In this document: positions 50,926 through 58,386 of the stretch, piece after piece
Layout of the letters: each line of letters opens with the position of its first letter
Numbering within the stretch: the first letter of the stretch is position 1
DNA from: a virus
Length of the DNA: 64,000 nt
Direction: 5' to 3' (one strand)
IMG/VR virus record: IMGVR_UViG_3300028025_004186
Location: 1-64,000 of that record
Notes under the pieces: model-generated
Database searches by the model: none
The model's input: only the letters and a program-made list of their open reading frames with translations
Told to the model about the DNA's origin: nothing
Translations under genes and position numbers: made by a program

Positions 50926-51327
50926 ATGAAATTATTTGATCGTTTTTTCAAGAAGAAACCACAACAAAAAATAGAGACACCTGAGCCGGTGATTCCTAAG
51001 CCGGTGGTTTCTAAAAAGAAAACAGCCAAAGAACTTGCCACCGAACGCGATGAACCTTACATTGCTATACTCAGCATGGATATTGATCCCAACAATATCA
51101 ATCAAGGAGCATTTGAGCTAGATTGGAACGAGAAGTTTATATCTAATTTGGTACGTGCAGGATACATGATGAAAAAAGAGGATTCTGATTCAGACATCGT
51201 TGATCGTTGGTTTCAGAATGTATGTCGTAATGTAGTGTTAGAAACATACGAACAAGAACAAGCAATGAATCCACAACGCTATGTTCGCAGCAAAGACATC
51301 GGTGACGGCCGCAGTGAGGTTAGTTAA
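50926..51327 (+). CDS. Hypothetical protein with MKLFDRFF start
   Basis: A 133-residue protein. The start MKLFDRFFKKKP resembles that of the protein at 37334. A Pro/Lys-rich stretch (EPVIPKPVVSKKK) follows, then a folded part from about residue 40 (EPYIAILSMDIDPNN, a central WNEKFISNLVRAGYMM). The ATG at 50926 is two bases after the upstream stop. Function unknown. Confidence 0.6.
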   Translation: MKLFDRFFKKKPQQKIETPEPVIPKPVVSKKKTAKELATERDEPYIAILSMDIDPNNINQGAFELDWNEKFISNLVRAGYMMKKEDSDSDIVDRWFQNVCRNVVLETYEQEQAMNPQRYVRSKDIGDGRSEVS

Positions 51328-52428
51328 ATGAAAATTACAAAAATACCCGGACTTGGTAGTCGAGGAATCTACATTGATGATGTAGATCTCAATCACATCA
51401 GTGATGAAGAGTGGCTGGAGATCGGACATCTCTACATGCAGAATCTTGTGACTATCCTACGCAACGTCACAGTGACCAAAGAGCGATATCCTGAGCTGAT
51501 GGCCAAGTGGGGCCAATCACGTGTGCCCACTGGTATGGGGAAAAAATTCAAACAAAAGTATGGGTATGGTGTCAAAGATATATTTCAACTTGCCAAAACC
51601 AATCCAGAATTAATTGACGAACAAGATCAGTTATGGATTAAATCAATTGAAGAAGCCACTGAAAGAACCAGCAATGGTTATGTGATGATGAAAGTAGCTG
51701 GTGGATACACTGCCGACGGAGTGCCCAATGGCATGTTCAGCGAGGGAGAACTACTGTGGCACAGCAATGAGTCAGGTACATTGACCTTTACTCCCAGTGT
51801 ATCTTTGCTGGGCTGGAAAAACATGGTAGGATCATCAACTGGCTTTGTGCAAACTGCCGACTACTATGAAAATATTTCCAACAGTTTTCGCAGTGAACTT
51901 GATGACATGATTGTAGTACATCGCTTTATACCCAACAAGATTGGGCCAGGTATATCAAAGTCACAAGATGATTTATTGGGCATAAACATGGTGCCCGAAA
52001 ACAACAAAGAAGTTCCGCTGGTGCTGACCAGTCCTGGTGGCATACGTGGATTACATTACAGCATCAATACTGCCTGGCAAATCAAAGACATGAGTGTACC
52101 TGACAGTCATATACTGTTTGAGAGACTCAATAAAGAACTGTTTACTGAGGCAAACATTTATGATCACTGGTATCAGCAAGACAACGACTTATTGCTATTT
52201 GATAACACAATAACTCTGCATCGCAGAATTGGTTACATTGATGGTCGTGTGGCTCTAAGAAATCCACATGACTTCACAAATCTTCAAACTGGCCCTTGGC
52301 TACCCTATTCTGACAAACCAAAATATCAAAGACAGTACAACAGAGAGATTAGAAAAATTGTACGTCAACTTGGCATCACTGATTTTAAACTTCCACCAAC
52401 CGGCTTGTTAGAAATCCTAGGTCTTTGA
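51328..52428 (+). CDS. TauD/clavaminate-synthase-like oxygenase
   Basis: A 366-residue protein of the TauD superfamily (Fe(II)/2-oxoglutarate dioxygenases). It has NLVTILRNV at the start, LLWHSNESG near 147-155 as the metal motif, PGGIRGLHYS, and DNDLLLFDNTITLHRR near 285-300 with the distal His and Arg. The usual H-x-D/E reads H-S-N-E, so the carboxylate is shifted or replaced by Asn. It may hydroxylate a small molecule, a base or an amino acid. Confidence 0.78.
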   Translation: MKITKIPGLGSRGIYIDDVDLNHISDEEWLEIGHLYMQNLVTILRNVTVTKERYPELMAKWGQSRVPTGMGKKFKQKYGYGVKDIFQLAKTNPELIDEQDQLWIKSIEEATERTSNGYVMMKVAGGYTADGVPNGMFSEGELLWHSNESGTLTFTPSVSLLGWKNMVGSSTGFVQTADYYENISNSFRSELDDMIVVHRFIPNKIGPGISKSQDDLLGINMVPENNKEVPLVLTSPGGIRGLHYSINTAWQIKDMSVPDSHILFERLNKELFTEANIYDHWYQQDNDLLLFDNTITLHRRIGYIDGRVALRNPHDFTNLQTGPWLPYSDKPKYQRQYNREIRKIVRQLGITDFKLPPTGLLEILGL

Positions 52429-52429
52429 C

Positions 52430-52642
52430 ATGACACCGGTGCATTTGAGTTGGTGCGAGGGAGATACTCACATCACTCATGCCAACATTTATAGTTGGAC
52501 TGTAGAAATGTTTGGACTTCCAGGTAATAGATTTATGTTTCATCCCACAAGTCGCGCCATGGAGTTTGAATTTACGGACTCCGATGATGCTTTATTATTT
52601 GCTTTGAGATTCAGTGAGAGAGTGATCAATGAACCCCATTAA
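52430..52642 (+). CDS. Small hypothetical protein (70 aa)
   Basis: A 70-residue protein that starts one base after the TauD-like stop. The second half (RAMEFEFTDSDDALLFALRFSERV) is a strand followed by a helix. Unrecognised. It overlaps the next frame by 14 bases. Confidence 0.55.
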   Translation: MTPVHLSWCEGDTHITHANIYSWTVEMFGLPGNRFMFHPTSRAMEFEFTDSDDALLFALRFSERVINEPH

Positions 52643-52931
52643 ACTTACTCCCCGGCAGTGGCGCATAATTCGCGAGCGCATGATTGAAGAATATCGCGAT
52701 ACCCCCAGTGTGATAATGATGCGCAGCAAGATGCGTGAAGTCTTGGGGTTCACTCCACGAGAACACACAGAGTATACTGATCATCCAGAATTTCTCCTGG
52801 AGACACGAGGTGAAAGGCCTTATTCTGTTGAGCGAAATATCATGCTTGACTTTTACAGTGAACCCATGCGTACAATGTTTTTGTTGAAATACTCACACCT
52901 AATCAATGACAATGAATCATCTTTACGTTAA
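52629..52931 (+). CDS. Hypothetical basic protein (100 aa)
   Basis: A 100-residue basic protein, helical at the start (TPRQWRIIRERMIEEYRD) and with many Arg and Met. No family recognised. It overlaps both neighbours. Confidence 0.55.
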   Translation: MNPIKLTPRQWRIIRERMIEEYRDTPSVIMMRSKMREVLGFTPREHTEYTDHPEFLLETRGERPYSVERNIMLDFYSEPMRTMFLLKYSHLINDNESSLR

Positions 52932-53556
52932 CGGAGATAGTCACAGTGCAGGCGTGGCAGTGGAATCTGCCACTCAGTCTTTTGGTGCATTGGTAGCACA
53001 ACATTTTAAATTGCCATTGGTGAATCAGGCCTTGGCCGGTGCTAGTAATAACTATATCATCCGTATCACACAAGATTGGATCCGCACTCGCAATGACAAA
53101 TATTTTGTGCTGATAGGTTGGAGCAGTTGGGAACGAGAAGAATGGCCGTATCGTGGAGATTTTTTTCAAGCCAATAGCAGTGCCGACACCTTTGGTGATC
53201 CAGAATTAGATCAGCGTTATAAAATCTGGGTCAACGGGCTTGACGAAACCAGTCTACCCAGACTGGGTCAGGAGTGGCATGAGCGTATCTGGCAGTTTCA
53301 TGAAAAACTCAAAACAAGAAATATCCCACATTTGTTTTTTAACTGCTTTTATGATTTCTTAATAGATTCCAAGTATCAACGAGATTGGGGTGCAAATTTT
53401 TTTCATCCCTATGAAAATGACTGGAGCTACTGGTACTACCTTCAACATCAGCAGTTCCAGCCTGCGCAACATGAATTGTATCACTATGGTGCAGATGCAC
53501 ACCAAGTCTGGGCAGACTTGCTAATACAACATATCAAAAAACACAAGCTATTATGA
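52906..53556 (+). CDS. SGNH-hydrolase-like protein, copy 1
   Basis: A 216-residue protein. The start VNGDSHSAG matches block I of SGNH hydrolases with Ser in GDS; AGASNNYI gives the block III-like G-x-S-N; YHYGADAHQVWADLL near the end gives block V with Asp and His. The segment IGWSSWEREEW is shared with the next gene. It may be an esterase acting on a glycan or modified group. A second in-frame ATG lies two codons in. Confidence 0.72.
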   Translation: MTMNHLYVNGDSHSAGVAVESATQSFGALVAQHFKLPLVNQALAGASNNYIIRITQDWIRTRNDKYFVLIGWSSWEREEWPYRGDFFQANSSADTFGDPELDQRYKIWVNGLDETSLPRLGQEWHERIWQFHEKLKTRNIPHLFFNCFYDFLIDSKYQRDWGANFFHPYENDWSYWYYLQHQQFQPAQHELYHYGADAHQVWADLLIQHIKKHKLL

Positions 53557-54260
53557 TAATTTACGTAAATGGTGATAGCCACAGTGCTGCTGCCGAAGCA
53601 GTAAACCCGCATTGCTTTGCTGAAGATGATCCATTCTTCTGGGGTATGGGACGACGTCCACACCCTGAAAACGAACGTGTGAGCTATGGCTGTGAGATAG
53701 CCAATGCTCTATATGCTATACTTTGGTGCGACGCAGAATCGGCTAGTTCAAATCAACGTATCATGCGTACCACACGCAGTTGGATCAACGAACAAACTCC
53801 GCAAGCACTCAAAGATACCTTTATGATCATCCAATGGTCAACTTGGGAACGCGAGGAATGGTTGGACGAGGGTGTGTACTACCAAGTCAATGCGTCGGGC
53901 ATAGATCATGTGCCCGAACATTTACAATCACGTTATCAACAATTCATTGCCGATGTTAACTGGCAACAATGTACTGAACAAGCTCATCAGACGATTTGGG
54001 AATTCCATCAAGAGTTACAGCAGCTCAATATACGTCATGTAATGTTCAATGGTAATTCGGATTTTAGTAAAATCACAACTCAACAGGACTGGGGCAACCA
54101 TTACCTCTCACCTTATGATCCCACACAGACCTATGATAGTGTGCTAAAAAACAACGGATTTTCCACAGTAAAGCCTGATAGTTGGCATTTTGGTGCTGAT
54201 GCTCATTGCTTTTGGGCCAATCATGTGCTACAATATGTACGTACTCACAACATAATCTAA
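53553..54260 (+). CDS. SGNH-hydrolase-like protein, copy 2
   Basis: A 235-residue paralog of the preceding gene, starting IYVNGDSHSAAAEA, with IQWSTWEREEW in the middle and WHFGADAHCFWANHVL near the end. It has an insertion of about 25 residues after block I. The pair arose by tandem duplication and has diverged. Overlap with copy 1 is 4 bases. Confidence 0.72.
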   Translation: MIIYVNGDSHSAAAEAVNPHCFAEDDPFFWGMGRRPHPENERVSYGCEIANALYAILWCDAESASSNQRIMRTTRSWINEQTPQALKDTFMIIQWSTWEREEWLDEGVYYQVNASGIDHVPEHLQSRYQQFIADVNWQQCTEQAHQTIWEFHQELQQLNIRHVMFNGNSDFSKITTQQDWGNHYLSPYDPTQTYDSVLKNNGFSTVKPDSWHFGADAHCFWANHVLQYVRTHNII

Positions 54261-54262
54261 TC

Positions 54263-55312
54263 ATGCGCTACTTACTCATTGATACTGCCAACATGTTCTT
54301 TCGTGCCCGACACGTGGCTTTTCGCGCCACCAGTGCTGAAGAAAAAGTAGGCTATGCCCTGCACATCACACTGGCAGCAATCAACAAAGTTCACAAGAAA
54401 TTCTCTGCGGATCACGTGATATTTGCCCTTGAGGGAAGGAGCTGGCGCAAGGACTTTTACGAGCCCTACAAAAAGAACCGTGCTGTGGCCCGTGCTGCTC
54501 AGACAGAAAAAGAGCAAGAAGAAGATAAATTGTTTTGGGAAACTTTTGATCTGTTCACTAAATACTTGGGTGAGCAGACCAACTGCTCCGTAATACGGCA
54601 TCCTGAAGCCGAAGCTGATGACGTTATTGCTCGCTGGATCGCTTTACATCCCCAAGATCAACATTTTATTGTAAGTTCCGACACAGACTTTGTACAACTT
54701 CTAGCACCCAACGTTCAGCAATTTAACGGTATCACCGACGAGCTCATCACATTAGAAGGAATTTTTGATGCCAAGGGCAAACAGATTATTGACAAGAAGA
54801 CCAAAGAACCAAAAACGGTTCCAGATCCTACGTGGCTTCTCTTTGAAAAATGTATGCGAGGCGATGCGTCGGATAATGTGTTCTCGGCGTATCCAGGCGT
54901 TAGGACCAAAGGCACTAAGAATAAAGTTGGGCTCCAAGAGGCCTATGCGGATCGCAATACAAAAGGCTATGCGTGGAACAATCTAATGCTACAGCGTTGG
55001 ACAGATCACAACGGCACCGAACATCGTGTGTTGGATGACTACAATCGCAATGTTGCCCTGGTTGATTTAACTGCACAGCCCACAGAGATTAAACAAAAAG
55101 TGGATCTAGCCATTGCCCAGCAGATTTCACACCGAGACATTGGGCAGGTAGGTGTACGTTTCATGAAGTTCTGTGGACGTTACGACTTGCAAAAGATTTC
55201 TGAGTCAGCCGAGCAATATGCTCAATGGCTCAATGCTACATACAAAGGAGTTCTTGATGATAATAGCCAAACCCATAGTGCCCAACCAATACTGGATACT
55301 GCGTCACAATGA
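54263..55312 (+). CDS. 5'-3' exonuclease / RNase H (T4 RNase H-like)
   Basis: A 349-residue FEN-type nuclease that would remove RNA primers or trim flaps at the replication fork. It begins MRYLLIDTANMFFRAR with the first metal-binding Asp, then EAEADDVIARW, IVSSDTDFVQLL and MRGDASDNV, the four acidic motifs of this family. The start at 54263 follows the upstream stop by two bases. The 3' end overlaps the next gene by 56 bases. Confidence 0.9.
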   Translation: MRYLLIDTANMFFRARHVAFRATSAEEKVGYALHITLAAINKVHKKFSADHVIFALEGRSWRKDFYEPYKKNRAVARAAQTEKEQEEDKLFWETFDLFTKYLGEQTNCSVIRHPEAEADDVIARWIALHPQDQHFIVSSDTDFVQLLAPNVQQFNGITDELITLEGIFDAKGKQIIDKKTKEPKTVPDPTWLLFEKCMRGDASDNVFSAYPGVRTKGTKNKVGLQEAYADRNTKGYAWNNLMLQRWTDHNGTEHRVLDDYNRNVALVDLTAQPTEIKQKVDLAIAQQISHRDIGQVGVRFMKFCGRYDLQKISESAEQYAQWLNATYKGVLDDNSQTHSAQPILDTASQ

Positions 55313-55691
55313 TGAAAAAATAGGTAACATTCAAGCCACTGACAATGGCTTTCAGGTAAAGATCAACAATCAAATACAGAGTTTCAAATCCATGCGCATG
55401 ATTCGTCAGCGTGTGGGCATTGACTTTGAACCTGCAGTCAAAACCGCTAGCCCTGCACAAGATGAAATCTATGGATTTAAAACTGGCTGTCGCGCCTACA
55501 ATGGTATTTTTGAAGTGCGCAAACAGTTGCCACTGTTTACCAAAACACGCAAATCAAAATCATGGTATGCGGCCGGTTGGTATCTCATACAACAAAATCG
55601 CAACTGGGAAATAGTACAAAATCCCAAACTCATCACACTGCAACGATACACTTATCGAGGTCCATTCAAAACCAAGGAACAAGCACAATGA
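55257..55691 (+). CDS. Hypothetical protein (144 aa)
   Basis: A 144-residue basic protein with a possible small beta domain at the start (NQYWILRHNDEKIGNIQATDNG) and a second one near the end (NRNWEIVQNPKLITLQRYTYRG, read in part). The ATG at 55257 has a good AAAGGAG site inside the nuclease gene. Unrecognised. Confidence 0.6.
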   Translation: MIIAKPIVPNQYWILRHNDEKIGNIQATDNGFQVKINNQIQSFKSMRMIRQRVGIDFEPAVKTASPAQDEIYGFKTGCRAYNGIFEVRKQLPLFTKTRKSKSWYAAGWYLIQQNRNWEIVQNPKLITLQRYTYRGPFKTKEQAQ

Positions 55692-55891
55692 GTTTACACA
55701 TCAATCGGTTTGTAGATCGTATCAAGGCACATGAGTCACGAGCGTCTCGTGACTTCTCAATGCCCATGCAGGATGCCCGAGACCTACATGCAGACATAAC
55801 CAAACTACTTGCTCAAGTTCAGGAATTACATGAACAGGCAACACAAAAATCAGAAACTGTTCAAGTAGAGATCACCGGCGGCTCGTTCTAA
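55688..55891 (+). CDS. Small helical hypothetical protein (67 aa)
   Basis: A 67-residue protein, mostly one long helix (DARDLHADITKLLAQVQELHEQA), then a short strand (VQVEITGGSF). It starts in the stop of the upstream gene (ATGA). Unrecognised. Confidence 0.6.
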   Translation: MSLHINRFVDRIKAHESRASRDFSMPMQDARDLHADITKLLAQVQELHEQATQKSETVQVEITGGSF

Positions 55892-55909
55892 AACTGCTTA
55901 GATTACGGA

Positions 55910-55917
55910 CTAAATAA
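55910..55917 (+). promoter_or_regulatory. Late-promoter-like CTAAATAA
   Basis: CTAAATAATAG lies in the 51-base gap before the next gene, 26 bases ahead of its start. Confidence 0.4.
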
Positions 55918-55942
55918 TAGTGTTATATTATTGGAGACTCCG

Positions 55943-56245
55943 TTGTCTAGACCCAAACCTCAAGTATTAGTTGAACTAACCAACAAGACCACTTACAAAA
56001 CCGAGCAGGTGTTGGCATCTGACGGTATTTGGGCTGTGTTCTTTGATAGTGCCCCAATCAATCTCAAGACTTCGAACATGCTGCAACAATTTCCTGGACC
56101 CAAGTACAAAAAAGTAAGTTTCTCAAATCCTGGACATGCCATTAACTTGGCTCGAAAGCTCAACACCCAGTTCAAAACTGATAAATTTTCAGTGGTGTTG
56201 CTCACAGCCGGGGAAAGGATTTTCCCTAATGGCACGACGGGCTGA
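55943..56245 (+). CDS. Hypothetical protein (100 aa), TTG start
   Basis: A 100-residue protein. The TTG at 55943 is chosen because TTGGAG lies at the right distance upstream; a TTG at 55931 overlaps that site. The body has an alpha/beta pattern with GIWAVFFDSAPINL, PGPKYKKVSFSNPGHAINLARKL (read in part) and FSVVLL. Function unknown. It overlaps the next gene by 17 bases. Confidence 0.6.
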   Translation: MSRPKPQVLVELTNKTTYKTEQVLASDGIWAVFFDSAPINLKTSNMLQQFPGPKYKKVSFSNPGHAINLARKLNTQFKTDKFSVVLLTAGERIFPNGTTG

Positions 56246-56588
56246 AATCACACAACGAGTTTTAGAAGTAATTCCTGCTGAACATCAGATATCATTTGAA
56301 ACGGCCATGCTGCATTGGTGGCAAAATTTACGTGCTGAAGGTGGGCTACGTCTCACTGACGCTGGAGTGATTGCATTTCGTGATCATGCTGAGTTAGAAT
56401 GTTATACTCATGAGTTACCAACCAAACAACCTCTCACCAAGTTGATGCTGTTGAAGTTGGATCGCAGTATCACCATGCCTTACTATATTGGGCCAAAACG
56501 CACCATTGTGTTTTTTGGCAGTCGCGAAGCAATGATGGCAGCATTGTATGGAGACTTAGCAAAATATATACAAAATCTCAGCACTTGA
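56229..56588 (+). CDS. Hypothetical protein (119 aa)
   Basis: A 119-residue protein starting at the ATG at 56229, with GGGGAAAGGA upstream. It is helical at the start, has a GLRLTDAGVIAFRDH segment in the middle, and ends in strands and a helix (TIVFFGSREAMMAALYGD). The middle resembles a winged-helix fold, so DNA binding is possible but not shown. Confidence 0.55.
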   Translation: MARRAEITQRVLEVIPAEHQISFETAMLHWWQNLRAEGGLRLTDAGVIAFRDHAELECYTHELPTKQPLTKLMLLKLDRSITMPYYIGPKRTIVFFGSREAMMAALYGDLAKYIQNLST

Positions 56589-56613
56589 CCAATTATTGGT
56601 GGTCTGCTATAAT
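56585..56613 (+). promoter_or_regulatory. Strong sigma70-type promoter before the phosphoesterase
   Basis: TTGACC (56585-56590), a 17-base spacer and the perfect TATAAT (56608-56613). The ATG at 56657 has a CAGGAGAA site. Confidence 0.75.
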
Positions 56614-56656
56614 AGCAGTATAGTTGAGTTAGTTGTTAAAATTGCAACAGGAGAAT

Positions 56657-57241
56657 ATGATGCCAGCAGTATTTTTAGTCAGCGACACACACTTTGGACA
56701 CGCCGGCGTCTGCAGATTCCTACGCAACGACGGGGTGACCAAACTGCGCCCTTGGGACAACCCAGAGGACATGGACGAAGAAATGGTCAAGCGTTGGAAC
56801 GAGCGTGTTCGACCCAACGACAAGGTGTATCATCTGGGCGATGTTGTGATTAACCGTCGAGCACTGGCTACAATGGCTCGACTGAACGGCGACAAGGTGC
56901 TGATACGTGGTAACCACGACATCTTCCGTGATGACGAATATAGAAAGTACTTTCGTGAACTACGTGCGTACCATGTGATGAACGGAATGATACTGAGTCA
57001 TATTCCTATCCACACTGATAGTTTGGCAAGATTTGGCACCAACATACACGGACACTTGCATGCCAATCGTGTAATGGCCGAAGCATGGGGCGAGTACAAG
57101 ATTGATCCCCGCTATCATTGCGTATGTGTGGAGCAAACAGACTTTACACCTATACTGTTTGAAGATGTTATCAAACGTATTGAGGCAGAAGGTGGTACTA
57201 TAGGTTTTAAAAATGGCAACGGCCCTACTGGACCTACATAA
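56657..57241 (+). CDS. Calcineurin-like metallophosphoesterase
   Basis: A 194-residue two-metal phosphoesterase. The motif chain is complete: SDTHFGH (about 9-15), HLGDVV, IRGNHD, LSHIPIH and HGHLHANR. It could hydrolyse a nucleotide or phosphomonoester. Two adjacent ATG codons at 56657 and 56660 both follow CAGGAGAA. It has its own strong promoter and is followed by another. Confidence 0.92.
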   Translation: MMPAVFLVSDTHFGHAGVCRFLRNDGVTKLRPWDNPEDMDEEMVKRWNERVRPNDKVYHLGDVVINRRALATMARLNGDKVLIRGNHDIFRDDEYRKYFRELRAYHVMNGMILSHIPIHTDSLARFGTNIHGHLHANRVMAEAWGEYKIDPRYHCVCVEQTDFTPILFEDVIKRIEAEGGTIGFKNGNGPTGPT

Positions 57242-57248
57242 TCTGAGG

Positions 57249-57277
57249 TTGACTTAATATGCAACTTCAAGTAAAAT
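57249..57277 (+). promoter_or_regulatory. Sigma70-type promoter before a small membrane gene
   Basis: TTGACT (57249-57254), a 17-base spacer and TAAAAT (57272-57277). It may drive the small membrane protein and the tRNA cluster behind it. Confidence 0.6.
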
Positions 57278-57313
57278 ATAGGTTCAGTAGTTAATTTATT
57301 GAAAGGAAAAGAA

Positions 57314-57523
57314 ATGTATTTGAAACTCAGAGCAGCAGCAATCACCTTGGGCGTGATCAGCAGTGGGTTGTTGGCAGGATTCTTGTTGAGTTATTTGCCT
57401 AACTGGGCGGTGTTGACAATTGCAGTAGCAGTGATTTGTTATTTTGTATATGTCACAGCACTGGCTGGATTGAAGTTTGATGAGAGCATTGAGAAAATGA
57501 ACTCAAAGCACAATGACAAATAA
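57314..57523 (+). CDS. Small membrane protein, two helices
   Basis: A 69-residue protein with two membrane segments (about 7-27 and 32-52) and a charged C-terminal tail. The ATG at 57314 follows GAAAGGAAAAG. Not recognised; it has the size of a holin or of a small accessory membrane protein, but the position gives no support for lysis. Confidence 0.65.
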   Translation: MYLKLRAAAITLGVISSGLLAGFLLSYLPNWAVLTIAVAVICYFVYVTALAGLKFDESIEKMNSKHNDK

Positions 57524-57537
57524 TTTTATAAGGTAAC

Positions 57538-57684
57538 ATGAAGGAACAAGATCAGAAACAACCGCAGAAATCTGAGCACGAACTCACTGCCAAGCAATTG
57601 GCAGAGTTACTCGAGGCCAAGCTCGAACGTGCCAGATTGATGCAACAAAGTTTTAGACAAGTACAACAGTTGGTTGACCAGTAA
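57538..57684 (+). CDS. Small helical protein (48 aa)
   Basis: A 48-residue frame starting MKEQDQKQPQK and then a continuous charged helix (ELTAKQLAELLEAKLERARL). It is preceded by ATAAGGTAAC, a fair ribosome site. It is the last protein gene before the tRNA cluster. Unrecognised. Confidence 0.5.
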   Translation: MKEQDQKQPQKSEHELTAKQLAELLEAKLERARLMQQSFRQVQQLVDQ

Positions 57685-57715
57685 TGTATTATCATTTAAA
57701 ATGTATTTTTTTGAT

Positions 57716-57793
57716 GCATCAGTACCAAAGTGGTTTAATGGCTCCGCCTGCAAAGCGGTTGATTCGTAGGTTCAAATCCTACCTGATGCTCCA
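57716..57793 (+). tRNA. tRNA-Cys (GCA)
   Basis: A full cloverleaf: acceptor GCATCAG pairs with CTGATGC, the anticodon loop CTGCAAA gives anticodon GCA, and the T arm is GTAGG-TTCAAAT-CCTAC. The CCA end is encoded (57791-57793). The top pair of the anticodon stem is a T-T mismatch. Confidence 0.92.
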
Positions 57794-57968
57794 GATTAAA
57801 ACGATTGAGTGCGAATCGTCCCGCAAGGGTTCAGCAAGGGTTTGATGCAGTAATATGACTTCGGCATCATGTAATAGTCAGTTCCTTGTTAGCATTAGAT
57901 CAGATGGTAGGCAACTACCCAATGGTTGTAGGTGACGATGGGCTTTATAGGAACCTTCACTTTTTTAT
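57794..57968 (+). ncRNA. Structured non-coding stretch A between tRNA-Cys and tRNA-Glu
   Basis: There is no coding frame of note here. Several stems can form: ACGATT/AATCGT (57801-57806 with 57814-57819), TGATGC/GCATCA (57843-57848 with 57864-57869), and an outer GTTCC/GGAAC (57881-57885 with 57950-57954) enclosing GGTAG-GCAA-CTACC, a hairpin with a GNRA tetraloop (57906-57919). The density of pairing suggests a functional RNA. It matches no family I know. Confidence 0.45.
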
Positions 57969-58043
57969 GCACCGTTCATCTAGTGGTTAGGATACCGCCC
58001 TTTCACGGCGGGTACACGAGTTCGAATCTCGTACGGTGTACCA
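57969..58043 (+). tRNA. tRNA-Glu (TTC)
   Basis: The acceptor GCACCGT pairs with ACGGTGT. The anticodon stem CCGCC/GGCGG holds the loop CTTTCAC, giving anticodon TTC. The T loop is TTCGAAT. CCA is encoded (58041-58043). Confidence 0.93.
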
Positions 58044-58345
58044 TATTAAAGCACATTACGGCCAAGGTCTAGAGATAACTTCATACTACGCCGTGACAGG
58101 ATATAGAAGCAGACCTAAACCTGTCGTATAGTGTGTTTTAATATGGTAGAGTCTACCAAAAGAACGTTCCAGCGTCACTGGATACTCTGACCCAGAGGAT
58201 GAGAAGTGGTGTGACAACCACGGGTGGTACACTTCAAACCGAAAGTGCGCTGGCAATGCGAGAACGGTCCCGGTCGGGGAGCGGGTGGAGGCTGTAGAAG
58301 TATTCCCCTTGAAAGAGGACATGTTTACTGATGCAGTATAATTAC
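58044..58345 (+). ncRNA. Large structured non-coding RNA B after tRNA-Glu
   Basis: Two structured parts. Part 1 (58043-58144) is a three-way junction: a 13-bp closing stem (58043-58055 with 58132-58144, one G-U), arm 2 TTACGGC/GCCGTGA (58056-58062 with 58090-58096) and arm 3 ACAGG/CCTGT (to 58124). The loops of arms 2 and 3 contain AGGTCT (58065-58070) and AGACCT (58111-58116), which are fully complementary and could kiss. Part 2 has an outer stem CGTTC/GAACG and CCAGCG/CGCTGG (58165-58174 with 58248-58266) enclosing three hairpins: CTCTG-CAGAG, GTGGT-ACCAC and CACTT-AAGTG. No known family is recognised. Confidence 0.55.
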
Positions 58346-58386
58346 CGCCGCGGGACGCAGAGCATTTTACTTTTAAAGGAAATATC

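Noticed and set aside
57314-57523. Holin
   Set aside because: Two membrane helices fit by size only; no lysis genes are beside it and the charged tail is not specific.
58044-58345. Group I or II intron, or RNase P RNA, as identity of structured RNA B
   Set aside because: No conserved core of either (for example domain V of group II or the RNase P core sequences) could be found, and no split exon lies around it.
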